Source of the DNA: Hymenobacter amundsenii
GTDB lineage: Bacteria > Bacteroidota > Bacteroidia > Cytophagales > Hymenobacteraceae
Direction: 5' to 3'
NCBI RefSeq assembly: GCF_002204745.1
Contig: NZ_NIRR01000007.1
Location: forward strand, 86,436-150,435
DNA: 64,000 nucleotides
The notes beneath the pieces are model-generated. The model was not told the origin of the DNA. It made no database searches and saw only the letters and a list, made by a program, of their open reading frames with translations. Shown one piece after another: positions 17,564 to 27,065 of the stretch. How positions within the stretch are numbered: the first letter of the stretch is position 1; every line of letters begins with the position of its first letter. A program made the position numbers and the translations under genes.

Positions 17564-18352
17564 ATGAAACTTCGCCTGCAGCTGTTTGAGTTCGAGGATT
17601 TGCCTTGGTTTCCGAAGGTAATTAGGGCCGGAATGATGGACTACCTTCGGTTCATGATTTCGGCCCTGGGCACCTACCGGCCCATTGTGCCGCTGCTGCT
17701 GGCCGCCCTACGCCACACCGGCAGCGCGCGCGTGCTGGAGCTCGGGGCCGGGGCCGGGGGTGGCACGGCCGGCGTGTTGCGCGAGTTGCGCGCCACCGGC
17801 CTGCCCGACGCCCGCGTCTGCCTTACCGACCTGTACCCCCAGCCCGCCGCCTGGCAGGCCCTGCAAGCCGCCAACCCGGGCCTCGATTTCGAACCCACGA
17901 CCGTAAACGCGCTAGCAGTGCCTGCCGCGCTGCCTGGTTTCCGCACCATTTTTTCGGCGTTCCACCACTTCCCGCCCACCGCAGCCGAGGCCCTGCTGGC
18001 CGATGCCGTGCGGCGACGCTCCGGTATTGGGGTGTTTGAGGGCGCGGGCAAGCACTGGGCCGAGCTGCTGCTGGCCGTTACGGTGCTGCCGGTGGCCCAG
18101 CTGCTCATCACCCCGCTCATCCGGCCCTTCCGGTTCAGCCGGCTGTTTTTCACCTACGCCGTGCCCCTCATCCCGCTTTTCACCATCTGGGACGGCTGCG
18201 TGAGTATCCTGCGCATGTACCCGCCCGCACAACTGCTGGCCCTGGCCCACCGCGCCGACCCGGCCGGCACCTTCACCTGGCAGGCCGGTACCGTCCGCCA
18301 CTGGTGGGGCCCGCGGGTTACGTATTTAATTGGGGTACCGAGAGGGAGTTGA
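17564..18352 (+). CDS. Class I SAM-dependent methyltransferase-like protein
   Basis: A 262-residue protein. The SAM-binding motif VLELGAGAGGGT (about residues 57-68) and the acidic end of strand 2 (VCLTDLYP) are clear, and TIFSAFHHFPP corresponds to motif IV/post-I. After the Rossmann part come hydrophobic stretches (ELLLAVTVLPVAQLLITPLI, LFFTYAVPLIPLFTIWDG) that may attach it to the membrane. The substrate is unknown. Directly after the stop lies a 13-bp inverted repeat of the GTCAT family. Confidence 0.8.
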   Translation: MKLRLQLFEFEDLPWFPKVIRAGMMDYLRFMISALGTYRPIVPLLLAALRHTGSARVLELGAGAGGGTAGVLRELRATGLPDARVCLTDLYPQPAAWQALQAANPGLDFEPTTVNALAVPAALPGFRTIFSAFHHFPPTAAEALLADAVRRRSGIGVFEGAGKHWAELLLAVTVLPVAQLLITPLIRPFRFSRLFFTYAVPLIPLFTIWDGCVSILRMYPPAQLLALAHRADPAGTFTWQAGTVRHWWGPRVTYLIGVPRGS

Positions 18353-18395
18353 GAAAGAACGTCATGCAGAGCAGAGCGAAGAATGACGTTCTTTC
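18353..18395. repeat. GTCAT-family inverted repeat with perfect 13-bp arms
   Basis: Arms GAAAGAACGTCAT (18353-18365) and ATGACGTTCTTTC (18383-18395) around a 17-base loop of the AGAGCGAAG type. It starts one base after the methyltransferase stop codon, so it may serve as its transcript end, although no T-run follows. Confidence 0.9.
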
Positions 18396-18405
18396 CCAAC
18401 TCCCG

Positions 18406-18413
18406 TAACTTTA
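18406..18413 (+). promoter_or_regulatory. Probable -7 element (TAACTTTA) for the UbiA gene
   Basis: Seven of eight positions match TAnnTTTG. The predicted start near 18420 gives a leader of about 28 bases before the TTG start codon at 18448, which supports that unusual start. Confidence 0.35.
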
Positions 18414-18447
18414 GCATTTCCCCCTCCCCTCACGCACCCCACCTCCC

Positions 18448-19320
18448 TTGCCCCTCGCTCCTTATAGGAAAGTATTGCCACTGCTGCGGATTCCGTTTTC
18501 GGTGTACCTGATGCCGGTTTTCTGGTTTGGCCTGAGCGCTTTGCGGGAGCCATTCAGTCCCTGGCGGGCCGTGTGCGTATTCGTGGTGCTGCACCTGCTG
18601 GCCTACCCCGCCTCCAACGGCTACAACAGCTACTACGACCGCGACGAGGGCAGTATCGGGGGTCTGCGCACGCCTCCTAAAGTGTCGCCCGAGCTGCTGC
18701 ACCTGGTATGGGTTTTCGATGCGCTGGCGGTGGTAGGCGGCTGGCTGTTGAGCCCGGTTTTTGCGGGGCTGGTGGCCGTGTACCTGCTCGTATCGAAGGC
18801 GTATAGCTACGAGGGCATCCGCCTCAAAAAGTACCCGCTCCTGAGCACGGCCGTGGTCATTGTTTTCCAGGGAGCCTACACTTTCCTGATGACCCAAATA
18901 GGGGTAGGGGCCTCCAGCAGCCAGCTCTTGGCCTCCGACAACTTATTGCTAGCCCTCGTGAGCAGCCTGTTTTTGTGCGGCTCCTACCCGCTTACCCAAG
19001 TGTACCAGCACGCCGAAGATGCCCGCCGGGGCGACCGGACACTGAGCTTGCGCCTGGGCATTCGGGGTACGTTCGTGTTTGCCGGACTGGCCCTGGCCGC
19101 CGGGGCTGGCTTGCTGGCCTTCACCTACCTGCGCCGCCACGAACTCCTGCACTTGTTGCTGTTTCTGGTAGCCACCGGGCCGGTAGTCTGGCTGTTTGGG
19201 CGCTGGGCCTGGGCCGTGTGGCAGAACGAAGCCGCTGCCGATTTCGACCACACGATGCGGATGAATCAGGTGTCGTCGATGTGCCTGAGCCTGGCTTTTG
19301 GGCTGATGCTGCTTTTTTAA
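18448..19320 (+). CDS. UbiA-family prenyltransferase, TTG start
   Basis: A 290-residue intramembrane enzyme with about nine helices. The first Asp-rich region is NGYNSYYDRDEG (about 52-63) and the second is EDARRGDRTL, both on the cytoplasmic side as in UbiA enzymes. The family moves a prenyl chain onto an aromatic or other acceptor; the acceptor here is unknown, and the first motif differs from the NDxxDxxxD consensus. An in-frame stop at 18412-18414 and the lack of ATG before residue 21 make TTG at 18448 the likely start. The next ATG, at residue 21, would cut helix 1. Confidence 0.8.
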   Translation: MPLAPYRKVLPLLRIPFSVYLMPVFWFGLSALREPFSPWRAVCVFVVLHLLAYPASNGYNSYYDRDEGSIGGLRTPPKVSPELLHLVWVFDALAVVGGWLLSPVFAGLVAVYLLVSKAYSYEGIRLKKYPLLSTAVVIVFQGAYTFLMTQIGVGASSSQLLASDNLLLALVSSLFLCGSYPLTQVYQHAEDARRGDRTLSLRLGIRGTFVFAGLALAAGAGLLAFTYLRRHELLHLLLFLVATGPVVWLFGRWAWAVWQNEAAADFDHTMRMNQVSSMCLSLAFGLMLLF

Positions 19321-19435
19321 GCAGGGAGGAAGTGGTGGTAGGGCATCAGCAGGGCTTGTTGCCGGTTGCAATAGTGACTTGCTAACACTTCTATTTGCTT
19401 TACGTTAACCTGGTTCCCATCCTATTCCACCCACG

Positions 19436-20071
19436 ATGCGCCCGTTGCTCCTGCTCCTGCTGTCTCCACTTGCCATGGCCTGCTCCGGGCCAGCCAGCCA
19501 GTCTGCCGAATCGGTGACGGCGGCCCCGGAAGTAGCCGCCGACTCGGCCGCTACCGCCCCGCTAGAGCCGCTCGATACGGCTCGGGCTGCCACCATCGAT
19601 GCCCAGGCCGACACCCTGCTTACGGCCCGCACCCGCCACGTATTCTCAGCCCCCGGCTCGCCCGACGTATTTTCGCTGGTGTTACGCGGCCCGATGGTGC
19701 TCAGCGCCGAGGCAACCTTCACCATTACCACGGCCGATGGGCAGGTGATTTTCCGGGAAGTCCTGACTGCTCCCGACCTGGAAGCGGCGCTGGTCTACGA
19801 AATGAAGAACAGCACGGCCACCCAGGCCGAGCGCGAAGCCTACGTCCGCCGCCGCGTGCGTGAGTTCTTCGCCGCCCAAAACTTCCAGCGGCCCGCCCTT
19901 GCCCAAACGGCCCCCTACCCCACTCCGGCCCCCGTTAGCCCCGACCGCGCCACCTGGAACGACCTGCGCCAGCGCCCCGATGCCGTGAGCTTCCACTACC
20001 TGATCGGCAAGGAAGACCGCCGCCGCCTTGCCTGGTCGCCGCTGAGCAAGCAGGTAGTACGCTTACCCTAG
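19436..20071 (+). CDS. Hypothetical lipoprotein
   Basis: A 211-residue protein whose N-terminus MRPLLLLLLSPLAMACSG has lipobox LAMA-C. The mature part starts with an Ala/Ser/Pro linker (about 20-60), then a compact domain (FSLVLRGPMVLSAEATFTITTADGQVIF) and a second Pro-rich linker before a C-terminal segment. No family recognised. It converges on the DsbA-like gene. Confidence 0.65.
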   Translation: MRPLLLLLLSPLAMACSGPASQSAESVTAAPEVAADSAATAPLEPLDTARAATIDAQADTLLTARTRHVFSAPGSPDVFSLVLRGPMVLSAEATFTITTADGQVIFREVLTAPDLEAALVYEMKNSTATQAEREAYVRRRVREFFAAQNFQRPALAQTAPYPTPAPVSPDRATWNDLRQRPDAVSFHYLIGKEDRRRLAWSPLSKQVVRLP

Positions 20072-20099
20072 CCTCACCCCACCCAATCTTTGAGTTCCC

Positions 20100-20147
20100 A
20101 CCAGCAGCGATGAAAGCCACTACAGCTTTCGATCCGGCCTTGCTGGT
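20100..20147. terminator. Possible two-way terminator between convergent genes
   Basis: ACCAGCA (20100-20106) pairs with TGCTGGT (20141-20147), and GAAAGC (20112-20117) with GCTTTC (20125-20130), with an internal loop. No T-run follows, so the call is weak. Confidence 0.35.
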
Positions 20148-20168
20148 AGTCAAACCGTTCTGGTAGGA

Positions 20169-20840
20169 CTAGTCGCCCTGCTCCTCGGCCACCTGCGCCA
20201 GGGCCTGCTCCAGGTTGCGTGCGAAAACGTCGTAAGGCTGAAAACCTCGGCTGAGGACGTAGCCCTGGGAGCCGGCCCGCAGAATGATGGTGGGAAAACC
20301 CTGTACTCCGATGCGGCCCACGGCCTCAAACTCGCGGCGCACGGCGGCCCCGGTTTCGGGCAACTCAAATTGGCGGCTGAATTCCGGCACATCGAGTCCC
20401 AGCGCCTGCACCAACGGCCCATAAGTCCGCGCGTCGTTCAAATCCTCGCCCCGCTCAAACAGCGCCAGCTGGACTTCATGGGCGAAATCCAGCACCCGGC
20501 CCTGGGCATCGAGTTGGCGCACCACGTACAGGGCCCGGCCCGGGGCTTCGGAATCCTGGAAGTAGCTGCCGGCTTCGCCCAATTGTTTGTAGGCTTCGCC
20601 GAACCGCACGCCGGTAGCCTGCTCGACCTGGGGCATGGCGCCTACGATGTAGCCCCAGCCGGCCCCAATGGACTCGGCCCGCTCGCCAGCCAGCATGCCG
20701 CCGCTGAGCACGGCTACGGTGAGGCTGCCGGCAAAATTGGCCTGTACGCGTTGCATCACCGGGCTCATGCCATAGCACCAGCCGCAGTAGGCGTCATAGA
20801 TATAGAGCAGCTCGGGTAAATCGTTGGGGGTGGGTTGCAT
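20169..20840 (-). CDS. DsbA-family thioredoxin-fold oxidoreductase (FrnE-like)
   Basis: A 223-residue protein with active site C19-G-W-C22 in DAYCGWCYGM and the cis-proline region VQGFPTIIL near residue 190. The sequence resembles the cytoplasmic DsbA-like group of COG3531 rather than exported DsbA; there is no signal peptide from the ATG at 20840. It may act as a disulfide isomerase or on small thiols. The frame is open to 20915, but the ATG at 20840 is the family start. Upstream lies an AT-rich divergent promoter region. Confidence 0.88.
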   Translation of the reverse strand: MQPTPNDLPELLYIYDAYCGWCYGMSPVMQRVQANFAGSLTVAVLSGGMLAGERAESIGAGWGYIVGAMPQVEQATGVRFGEAYKQLGEAGSYFQDSEAPGRALYVVRQLDAQGRVLDFAHEVQLALFERGEDLNDARTYGPLVQALGLDVPEFSRQFELPETGAAVRREFEAVGRIGVQGFPTIILRAGSQGYVLSRGFQPYDVFARNLEQALAQVAEEQGD

Positions 20841-21069
20841 AGGTGGCAAAGTACCGGCCCGAAAATGATTTGGCCAAATCGGGCTGAGTTGGTAGCAGCA
20901 ACCCGGACATGTCAAAACCTGTTATATATCATTTTTATTTAACTTTTTCAATATTATTTTATATTTATAATAAATATAAGCTATAATTTTCTTATATTAG
21001 GTATACGATGAACCCCTTTATCAAGAATTTCTCTCCCTCTCCTTCAATTCGCCAACTGAATGATTCGTC

Positions 21070-22365
21070 ATGAAAACCTTCCTCTCCCCCCTGTTTATAG
21101 CCTTGGTGCTGCTGCTGGCAGGCACCCAAACCGCGCTGGGCCAATGCCGTTACACCACCAATACAGAGGTCCCTCCTGGTGGCAATTTTTCTGAGGCTTC
21201 TACCTGGACCAGGACTGATGAGACTTGCCCGCCTGTGCCGACCTCTTTCAGTATCATCACCATCGATCGGCCGGTTACATTCAACCAGGACTTCACTGTA
21301 TCGGGATCTACTAACGGCAAAACAGCGGGCAGCATGACCATTACCTCGGCCGGGTCGCTTACTGAGAATCCTTTGACGCCCACGCAGCACTTTACCCTCA
21401 CCATCGACCACGGCATTCTGACCATAGACGCAGTTGCTAACCGGAGTGTGCCGCGGCTGAACGTGTCGGTTCTCGGCGTAAATTATACCCAACGGGGTAT
21501 TTTTGTGGCCAAGGCAAATATTGGTGCCAATTCGACTGTAAATGTTAACTGCCTGATGTTAGGCAACCAGGGCGGAATTGAACTAGGCAGCAATGCTATG
21601 CTCAATATAGCAGCCAACATTGATGTGGCGACCGGCAATGGCTCTATTGTAGGCACCAGTTCGAGTTCGCAGCCAGCAGAGGCACGTATTGCCGGGGTTT
21701 TCACGGGAATCAACGGAGGCACCCGCAACGTGTTTAGTGGCAACCTAAAATGGTGCATGGTTGGTGGGGAGTTCAGCAGCTGCATACCTACCGGACCAGT
21801 GCAAACACCCCCGGCAGGCGGCGACCCCGCCTGCAGGCCTCTGCCCGTTACGCTGGTCAGCTTCACGGCCCAGGCCCAGCCTACCAGTGTGAAGCTTAAC
21901 TGGGCCACGGCCACCGAACTCAACAACGCTTACTTCGAGGTGCAGCGCAGCCCCGATGGCCAGGCCTTCGCGGCCCTCGGCCGGGTCCAGGGCGCCGGCA
22001 CCACCAGCACCGGAGCCGCATACAGCTTCACCGATGCCCGCCCCCTCACTGGGGCCGCTTATTACCGCCTGCGCCAGGTCGACCATGACGGCACCGAGGC
22101 CTTTTCGGCCGTCGCGGCTGTTACCAGCAGCAGCAAGCCCGAGGCAACCTTCTTCCCCAACCCCGGTAGCACGGCCATCACGCTGCCTTCGGGCGCGGGT
22201 CAGCTAATTGAATACCGTATTTACACGACCACCGGCCGCACAATACTTACGGGCCGCGTGGCGGGCGGCACCTCTCTCGACGTGCAGCAGATTCCGGTTG
22301 GGCTCTACCTGCTTGAGCTTAGCACAGACGGCCAGCGCAACGTGCAACGCTTTGTACGGCAGTAG
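21070..22365 (+). CDS. Secreted protein with T9SS type A sorting domain
   Basis: A 431-residue protein with signal peptide MKTFLSPLFIALVLLLAGTQTALGQ. The N-terminal part (about 25-255) is a beta-rich passenger domain with repeated Gly/Asn turns. Next comes a module found in many Bacteroidota cargo proteins (PVTLVSFTAQ...LNWATATELNNAYFEVQRSPDG). The C-terminal sorting domain (about 358-431) contains FFPNPGSTAITL and ends NVQRFVRQ. It should leave the cell through the type IX system and stay at the surface. The next gene is a paralogue. The substrate or ligand is unknown. Confidence 0.88.
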   Translation: MKTFLSPLFIALVLLLAGTQTALGQCRYTTNTEVPPGGNFSEASTWTRTDETCPPVPTSFSIITIDRPVTFNQDFTVSGSTNGKTAGSMTITSAGSLTENPLTPTQHFTLTIDHGILTIDAVANRSVPRLNVSVLGVNYTQRGIFVAKANIGANSTVNVNCLMLGNQGGIELGSNAMLNIAANIDVATGNGSIVGTSSSSQPAEARIAGVFTGINGGTRNVFSGNLKWCMVGGEFSSCIPTGPVQTPPAGGDPACRPLPVTLVSFTAQAQPTSVKLNWATATELNNAYFEVQRSPDGQAFAALGRVQGAGTTSTGAAYSFTDARPLTGAAYYRLRQVDHDGTEAFSAVAAVTSSSKPEATFFPNPGSTAITLPSGAGQLIEYRIYTTTGRTILTGRVAGGTSLDVQQIPVGLYLLELSTDGQRNVQRFVRQ

Positions 22366-22374
22366 CCGATTTGG

Positions 22375-22432
22375 TTTCCCAACAAAAACGCCCGATTCGC
22401 ACAGTGCGAGTCGGGCCGTTTTCGTTGGGAAA
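22375..22432. terminator. Hairpin after T9SS gene 1
   Basis: A near-perfect palindrome: TTTCCCAAC at 22375 pairs with GTTGGGAAA ending at 22432, and the centre is TTCGCACAGTGCGAG. The same centre, with A for G, is found in the hairpin after the paralogue at 23908-23967. Confidence 0.75.
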
Positions 22433-22573
22433 GATTGATGGTCTCTACATTACTATAAATACGAAAGTGCAATATAGAATAGACTTAATGCCAAAAATAT
22501 AGCTACATTCGCCCTGCTGCCGTAATCTTACGCAGTGCTTTCTTCTCTACGAACTGTCTAATTCATTGCACCC

Positions 22574-23902
22574 ATGAAGCAAAAAATACTGTTCTGTTTG
22601 CTCCTCATTTGCCCGTTATTGGGTCTGAGCACCATTCCGTCGTTGGCTCAGTGTTTATACAGCACTACATCAAGTGGCAACTTCAACTCCGTAATTATTG
22701 TAGGAGCCCCTACTAATGCAAACAACTGCCCTGCTTCCCCTTTTACCACTACCACTACTACCACTGGCGGCATCACTCTAAATACTTACACCATTGCAGC
22801 TAACGCAGTCCTGACTATCAATACTCAAGTTACGCTAAACGGTAACCTCTTAATACCCAATAACGCCACTCTTATTATTGGAGCAGGTGGTTCGCTCATT
22901 GAAGATGGCACTGCTCGGACTCTCACTGTTGATAAGGGAACTCTGACCGTAGCGGCCGTAAGCGACCGTTCTGTCCCTCGCTTGCGGGTATCTATCCTTT
23001 CGATAGGAGCCAATAATACTGGAAGTGCTCCACCAACTGTAACTATTGGTGACAATTCGGCTATCCAAGTTGGTTGTTTCACGCTAGAAAACCAAGGCGG
23101 AATTGTTTTAGGCAACAATGCGCTACTCAACGTTTCTCGTGACGTTACCATAACTAATGGCAACGGATTAATTCAAGGACCCACCACTGGCGCGCCTGCA
23201 GGCATACGTGTGCAAGGGAGCTTTAGAGGTGTTGGAGGAGGCACCAATAATACCTTTACAGGTCTTATAACAACATGCTATCAACGGAATCCTGCTGTAA
23301 TACCCTGTAACAACGGCACGGCACAGGATTTCCCACAAGGCAGTGCTGTTAATAATGACCCGACCTGCCGCAACGTACTTCCCGTCACGCTCACCAGTTT
23401 CTCTGCCACGGCCAAACCCGTAGGCGCACTCATCAGCTGGGCGACGGCTACAGAAGTGAACAATGCCTATTTCGAGGTGCAGCGTAGCGCCGATGGGCAG
23501 TCGTTTGTGGCTATTGGCAAGGTGCAGGGTTCGGGCACGACCAGCACCGGGGCCAAATACAGCTTCTCGGATACCCGGTCGCTGACTACTATGACCTATT
23601 ACCGGCTGCGGCAGGTGGATCTGGACGGTACGGAAGCCTTCTCGGCCGTCGCTACCGTTGCCGCTAGCAGCGGTAAGCCCGTAGCCACGTTCTACCCCAA
23701 CCCCGGCAATACGTCCATCACGCTGCCCAACACCCCGCAAATGGTGCAGTACCGCGTGTACACCACCACCGGCCGGACGGTGCTGGCCGGCCGCGCCGCG
23801 GGTGGCACTGAACTAGATGTGCAGCGGGTACCCGCCGGGCTCTACTTCCTGGAGTTGATTACTGATGGGCACCAGAACGTACAGCGCTTCGTGCGCCAGT
23901 AG
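22574..23902 (+). CDS. Secreted protein with T9SS type A sorting domain, paralogue
   Basis: A 442-residue protein with signal peptide ending PSLAQ. It has the same layout as the preceding gene: a beta-rich passenger, the PVTLTSFSAT...ISWATATEVNNAYFEVQRS module, and a sorting domain (FYPNPGNTSITL to NVQRFVRQ). The C-terminal halves are close in sequence, while the passengers share only scattered blocks such as SVPRLRVSILSIGANN versus SVPRLNVSVLGVNY. The passenger DNA is visibly richer in A and T than the C-terminal part. It probably arose by tandem duplication. Confidence 0.88.
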   Translation: MKQKILFCLLLICPLLGLSTIPSLAQCLYSTTSSGNFNSVIIVGAPTNANNCPASPFTTTTTTTGGITLNTYTIAANAVLTINTQVTLNGNLLIPNNATLIIGAGGSLIEDGTARTLTVDKGTLTVAAVSDRSVPRLRVSILSIGANNTGSAPPTVTIGDNSAIQVGCFTLENQGGIVLGNNALLNVSRDVTITNGNGLIQGPTTGAPAGIRVQGSFRGVGGGTNNTFTGLITTCYQRNPAVIPCNNGTAQDFPQGSAVNNDPTCRNVLPVTLTSFSATAKPVGALISWATATEVNNAYFEVQRSADGQSFVAIGKVQGSGTTSTGAKYSFSDTRSLTTMTYYRLRQVDLDGTEAFSAVATVAASSGKPVATFYPNPGNTSITLPNTPQMVQYRVYTTTGRTVLAGRAAGGTELDVQRVPAGLYFLELITDGHQNVQRFVRQ

Positions 23903-23907
23903 ATATT

Positions 23908-23967
23908 CCCCGTAATAAGCCAAACGGCCCGCTTCGCACAATGCGAGCGCGTTTGCTTATTACGGGG
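23908..23967. terminator. Hairpin after T9SS gene 2
   Basis: Perfect 13-bp outer arms CCCCGTAATAAGC (23908-23920) and GCTTATTACGGGG (23955-23967), with an inner stem around TTCGCACAATGCGAG. It starts six bases after the stop codon. Confidence 0.75.
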
Positions 23968-24114
23968 TTTACGTTTATCGATATGTTCTCATGCACTACA
24001 CCGTTCGGTTCTGGCCTCTACCGCAGTAGTTCCCACCATGCTTTCCCATTTCTTCGACGGAATGCGGATTGACTTCGTGTTGGAACAGGGCTTGATGAGC
24101 GGCAGCCTTGAGCT

Positions 24115-24229
24115 GCTAAAACGGCCGTAGCGCGAAGCTCCGGCTTCGCGTATCGCTGCTAACGACCGCACCGGGCGGATTCGTTCAACGATACGCGAAG
24201 CCGGAGCTTCGCGCTACGGCCGTTTTAGC
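24115..24229. repeat. Perfect 41-bp inverted repeat between convergent genes
   Basis: Arms at 24115-24155 and 24189-24229 are exact complements over 41 bases, with a 33-base loop. Each arm also contains its own small hairpin (CGCGAAGC...GCTTCGCG), so a branched cruciform is possible. It ends ten bases before the rho stop codon. The sequence is unrelated to the GTCAT family. The 147 bases before it (23968-24114) hold no convincing gene. Confidence 0.92.
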
Positions 24230-24238
24230 GGTCGGCGC

Positions 24239-26479
24239 TTAGCCGTTCATAGCCAGCAGGAACTCTTCGTTGTCCTTGGTGCCTTTCATACGGTCCTTGA
24301 GGAACTCCATGGCCTCGGCGGCCGTCATGTCGGACATGAACTTGCGCAGCACCCAGATGCGGTTGAGCTCATCCTTGCTCATGAGCAGGTCTTCGCGGCG
24401 GGTACCGGAAGCGGGCACATCGATGGCGGGGAAGATGCGCTTGTTGGCCAGTTTGCGGTCCAGCTGCAGTTCCATGTTGCCGGTACCCTTGAATTCCTCG
24501 AAGATTACCTCGTCCATTTTGGATCCGGTTTCGATGAGGGCCGTGGCGATGATGGTCAGCGAGCCGCCGTCTTCCACGTTGCGGGCCGCGCCGAAGAAGC
24601 GCTTGGGCTTATGCAGGGCGTTGGCATCGACACCACCCGACAGGATTTTGCCCGAAGCCGGCTGCACCGTGTTGTAGGCGCGGGCCAAGCGGGTAATCGA
24701 GTCGAGCAGAATGACCACGTCGTGCCCGCACTCGACGAGGCGCTTGGCTTTTTCGAGGGCGATAGTGGCAATTTTCACGTGGCGGTCGGCCGTTTCGTCG
24801 AATGTCGAGCTGAGCACTTCGGCCTTCACAGTGCGGGCCATGTCGGTTACCTCTTCCGGCCGCTCATCAATGAGCAGAATCATTAGGTACACCTCCGGGT
24901 GGTTTTCCGAAATGGCGTTGGCGATTTCCTGGAGCAGGACCGTTTTACCGGTTTTGGGCTGGGCCACAATCAGGCCCCGCTGGCCCTTGCCGATGGGAGC
25001 AAACAGGTCCAGAATCCGGGTGCTGTACTGAGTTGGTTTAGTAGTGAGTTTGAGGCGCTCTTCGGCAAAAAGCGGGGTGAGGTTGGTGAACGGAATCCGG
25101 TCGCGGGCTTCTTCTACCGAGCGGCCGTTCACGCCTTCCACGCCCACGAGGGCGAAGTACTTCTCGCCTTCGCGGGGCGGGCGAATAGTGGCTTTCACCG
25201 TGTCGCCGGCCTTTAGGGCGAACTGCTTCACCTGCTGAGGAGCCACGTAAATATCGTCGGGCGAGGCCAAGTAGTTATAGAACGGGCTGCGCAGGAAGCC
25301 GTAGCCACCATCGGGCATCATTTCCAAGGTACCCGCACCGGGAATCACGAGGTCCATTTCCGGCAGCTTGTTGCCGCGTTGCTCCTGGCCCCGCTGCTCC
25401 TGACGGTCGTTACGGTCGTTGCGCTGGTCCGGGCGCCCCGACTCTGGCCGAGGGGCCTCAGCGGTGCCGCCGTTGCTCTGGCGCTCAGCCAGGCGCTGCT
25501 GGCGGGCCAGTTCGCGGGCGGCGTAACGCTCTTCGCGGCGCTGCTCCCGGGCCTCCCGGCTGTCGGAACGGCCGGCTTCGCGCTGGTTGCGGCCTTCGCG
25601 GGGCTGGTCGACGTTGCGGTCGGTTCTTTGCTGGTCGGGGCGTGGTTGGTCGCGGTTTTCACGAACGTCGCGGTCGGGGCGGTTGTCGCGGTTGTCGCGG
25701 CCGTCGCGGCCGTTCTCGGAGCGGCCTTCGCGGGGCTGGTACTCGCGGCCGTCGCGGAAGATGCGGGGCTGATCGGCGCGGCCGTTGCGGGCCGGCGCGG
25801 TAGCGTCGCCTTCGTCAGCGGGCTCAGGAGCCGATTCCAACGGAGCCACATCGGAAATGCCAGCCTCGGATACTGTTACGTCGGAGAGGGCTACGTCGGA
25901 AGCAGCAATAGGGCGGCCGGCGCGGTCGGTGCGGGCCCGGCGCTCGGGGCGCTGGTAAAGCTTCACTGGCCGATCCATTTCGGGAGCGTCCGCAGTAGTG
26001 TCAGAAGTTGACGCAGCTTCCGTTTCGGTAGAAGCCGAAGTTGAGGCAGCCGCTTCAGGAGCCTTTTCAGCGTCTGGCAGGGCCATTGCCGGAGCGGCCG
26101 GCGCAGCAGCAGCACTAACCGGAGCCGGAGCTTCGCCAACTACTGCTGGCGCTTCTTCAGCGGCCGAGGCGGCGGCAGCTTTCGTGCGGCTGGCGACTGG
26201 GCGGGCGGCCGCGGTCCGGGTGGCAGGTTTCTTGGGAGCCGCCGCTTTGGCCGCACGGGCGGCTTTAGGAGCCGGAGCCTCAGCAACGGCAGTTTCCGGG
26301 CTGGCAGGGGCGGTGGCGCGGGGAGTGGGCGGAGTGCCAGGCGCTTTGGCTTGGTGGTCCAGAATCTTGTAAATCAGGTCCTGCTTGCTTAGCTTCTTGA
26401 AGTTGCCGACCTGTATATTCTCGGCTATTTCCTTCAACTCTGACAGCAAGCGGTCCTTCAACTCGTCAATAGTGTACAT
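24239..26479 (-). CDS. rho: Transcription termination factor Rho with long disordered insert
   Basis: A 746-residue protein. Residues 1-45 ([20 protein letters not shown]) are the Rho N-terminal helical domain. About 46-368 is low complexity: first Ala/Pro-rich, then Arg/Asp/Gln/Asn-rich with repeats such as [11 protein letters not shown]. The RNA-binding cold-shock-like domain starts at [17 protein letters not shown], and the ATPase domain has Walker A (AQPKTGKT) and [11 protein letters not shown]. Rho unwinds RNA and ends transcription. E. coli Rho has 419 residues; the extra length is the insert, a feature known in Bacteroidota. The ATG at 26479 is the family start. Confidence 0.97.
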   Translation of the reverse strand: MYTIDELKDRLLSELKEIAENIQVGNFKKLSKQDLIYKILDHQAKAPGTPPTPRATAPASPETAVAEAPAPKAARAAKAAAPKKPATRTAAARPVASRTKAAAASAAEEAPAVVGEAPAPVSAAAAPAAPAMALPDAEKAPEAAASTSASTETEAASTSDTTADAPEMDRPVKLYQRPERRARTDRAGRPIAASDVALSDVTVSEAGISDVAPLESAPEPADEGDATAPARNGRADQPRIFRDGREYQPREGRSENGRDGRDNRDNRPDRDVRENRDQPRPDQQRTDRNVDQPREGRNQREAGRSDSREAREQRREERYAARELARQQRLAERQSNGGTAEAPRPESGRPDQRNDRNDRQEQRGQEQRGNKLPEMDLVIPGAGTLEMMPDGGYGFLRSPFYNYLASPDDIYVAPQQVKQFALKAGDTVKATIRPPREGEKYFALVGVEGVNGRSVEEARDRIPFTNLTPLFAEERLKLTTKPTQYSTRILDLFAPIGKGQRGLIVAQPKTGKTVLLQEIANAISENHPEVYLMILLIDERPEEVTDMARTVKAEVLSSTFDETADRHVKIATIALEKAKRLVECGHDVVILLDSITRLARAYNTVQPASGKILSGGVDANALHKPKRFFGAARNVEDGGSLTIIATALIETGSKMDEVIFEEFKGTGNMELQLDRKLANKRIFPAIDVPASGTRREDLLMSKDELNRIWVLRKFMSDMTAAEAMEFLKDRMKGTKDNEEFLLAMNG

Positions 26480-27065
26480 AATAAGGTGGGGGGGCAAAAA
26501 AGGGATACGGGGCCGCACACACCCCGCGTAAGCGCGGGCAGGGCCATTCCGGGTACAAAAGGCTACCGCAACGCGGCACCTGATGCAGGAAAAAGCGGGA
26601 AATAAACGAGGGTGGAGCCGACTGGGGCTAGGCAGATACGGGCGGGGCGCGGTAAAAAAGAAAAGCTAACGGGCCCGCCGGCCAGGGCCGACTTGTAGTG
26701 CAATGTTAGCGCAATAAGGGGGAATTGCCAAATCGGATTTCGATTCGGCCGGTGCAGCCGCTACGCAAGCACTTGCCAGCCGCTGTTTTGCCTGAGCAAG
26801 CGGCTAAAAGCAGCCGCCCGAACTGGCGTTTTGCCTTTACGAGGCGGGCCCTAAAAAGATATACGGCTCGGGTTTGCCAACCAGCGCGGGAGACTTAGCG
26901 CCAAGTTGGCTGCCCCGTTCGTCTTTCCGGGTTAACTGCTATTTCGCCCCGCTGGTTCCCGGGTCCGGGTGGGCAGTATTTGCGGGCCGAAATAAGCCAA
27001 GGCTTTTTCTCCGGAATCAAACGGCTATTTTTACACCTTCTAATTCGCGTTTTCCACCTGCCGAT
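26480..27065. other. Intergenic region between rho and serS
   Basis: This 586-base gap separates divergent genes. It holds a small interrupted hairpin at 26778-26805 (AGCCGCT...AGCGGCT) and a possible -7 element TATTTTTA at 27026-27033 for serS (7 of 8). An open frame extends upstream of serS to 26874 but lacks family similarity. No RNA gene or other gene was recognised. Confidence 0.4.

Noticed and set aside
23989..24171. A 60-codon frame on the minus strand near the 41-bp inverted repeat
   Set aside because: It runs into the repeat arm, has no family pattern and no promoter; most likely chance.
26874..27065. 64-residue N-terminal extension of seryl-tRNA synthetase
   Set aside because: SerS enzymes start at the equivalent of MLQVAVLREQ; the extension lacks similarity and crosses the likely promoter.
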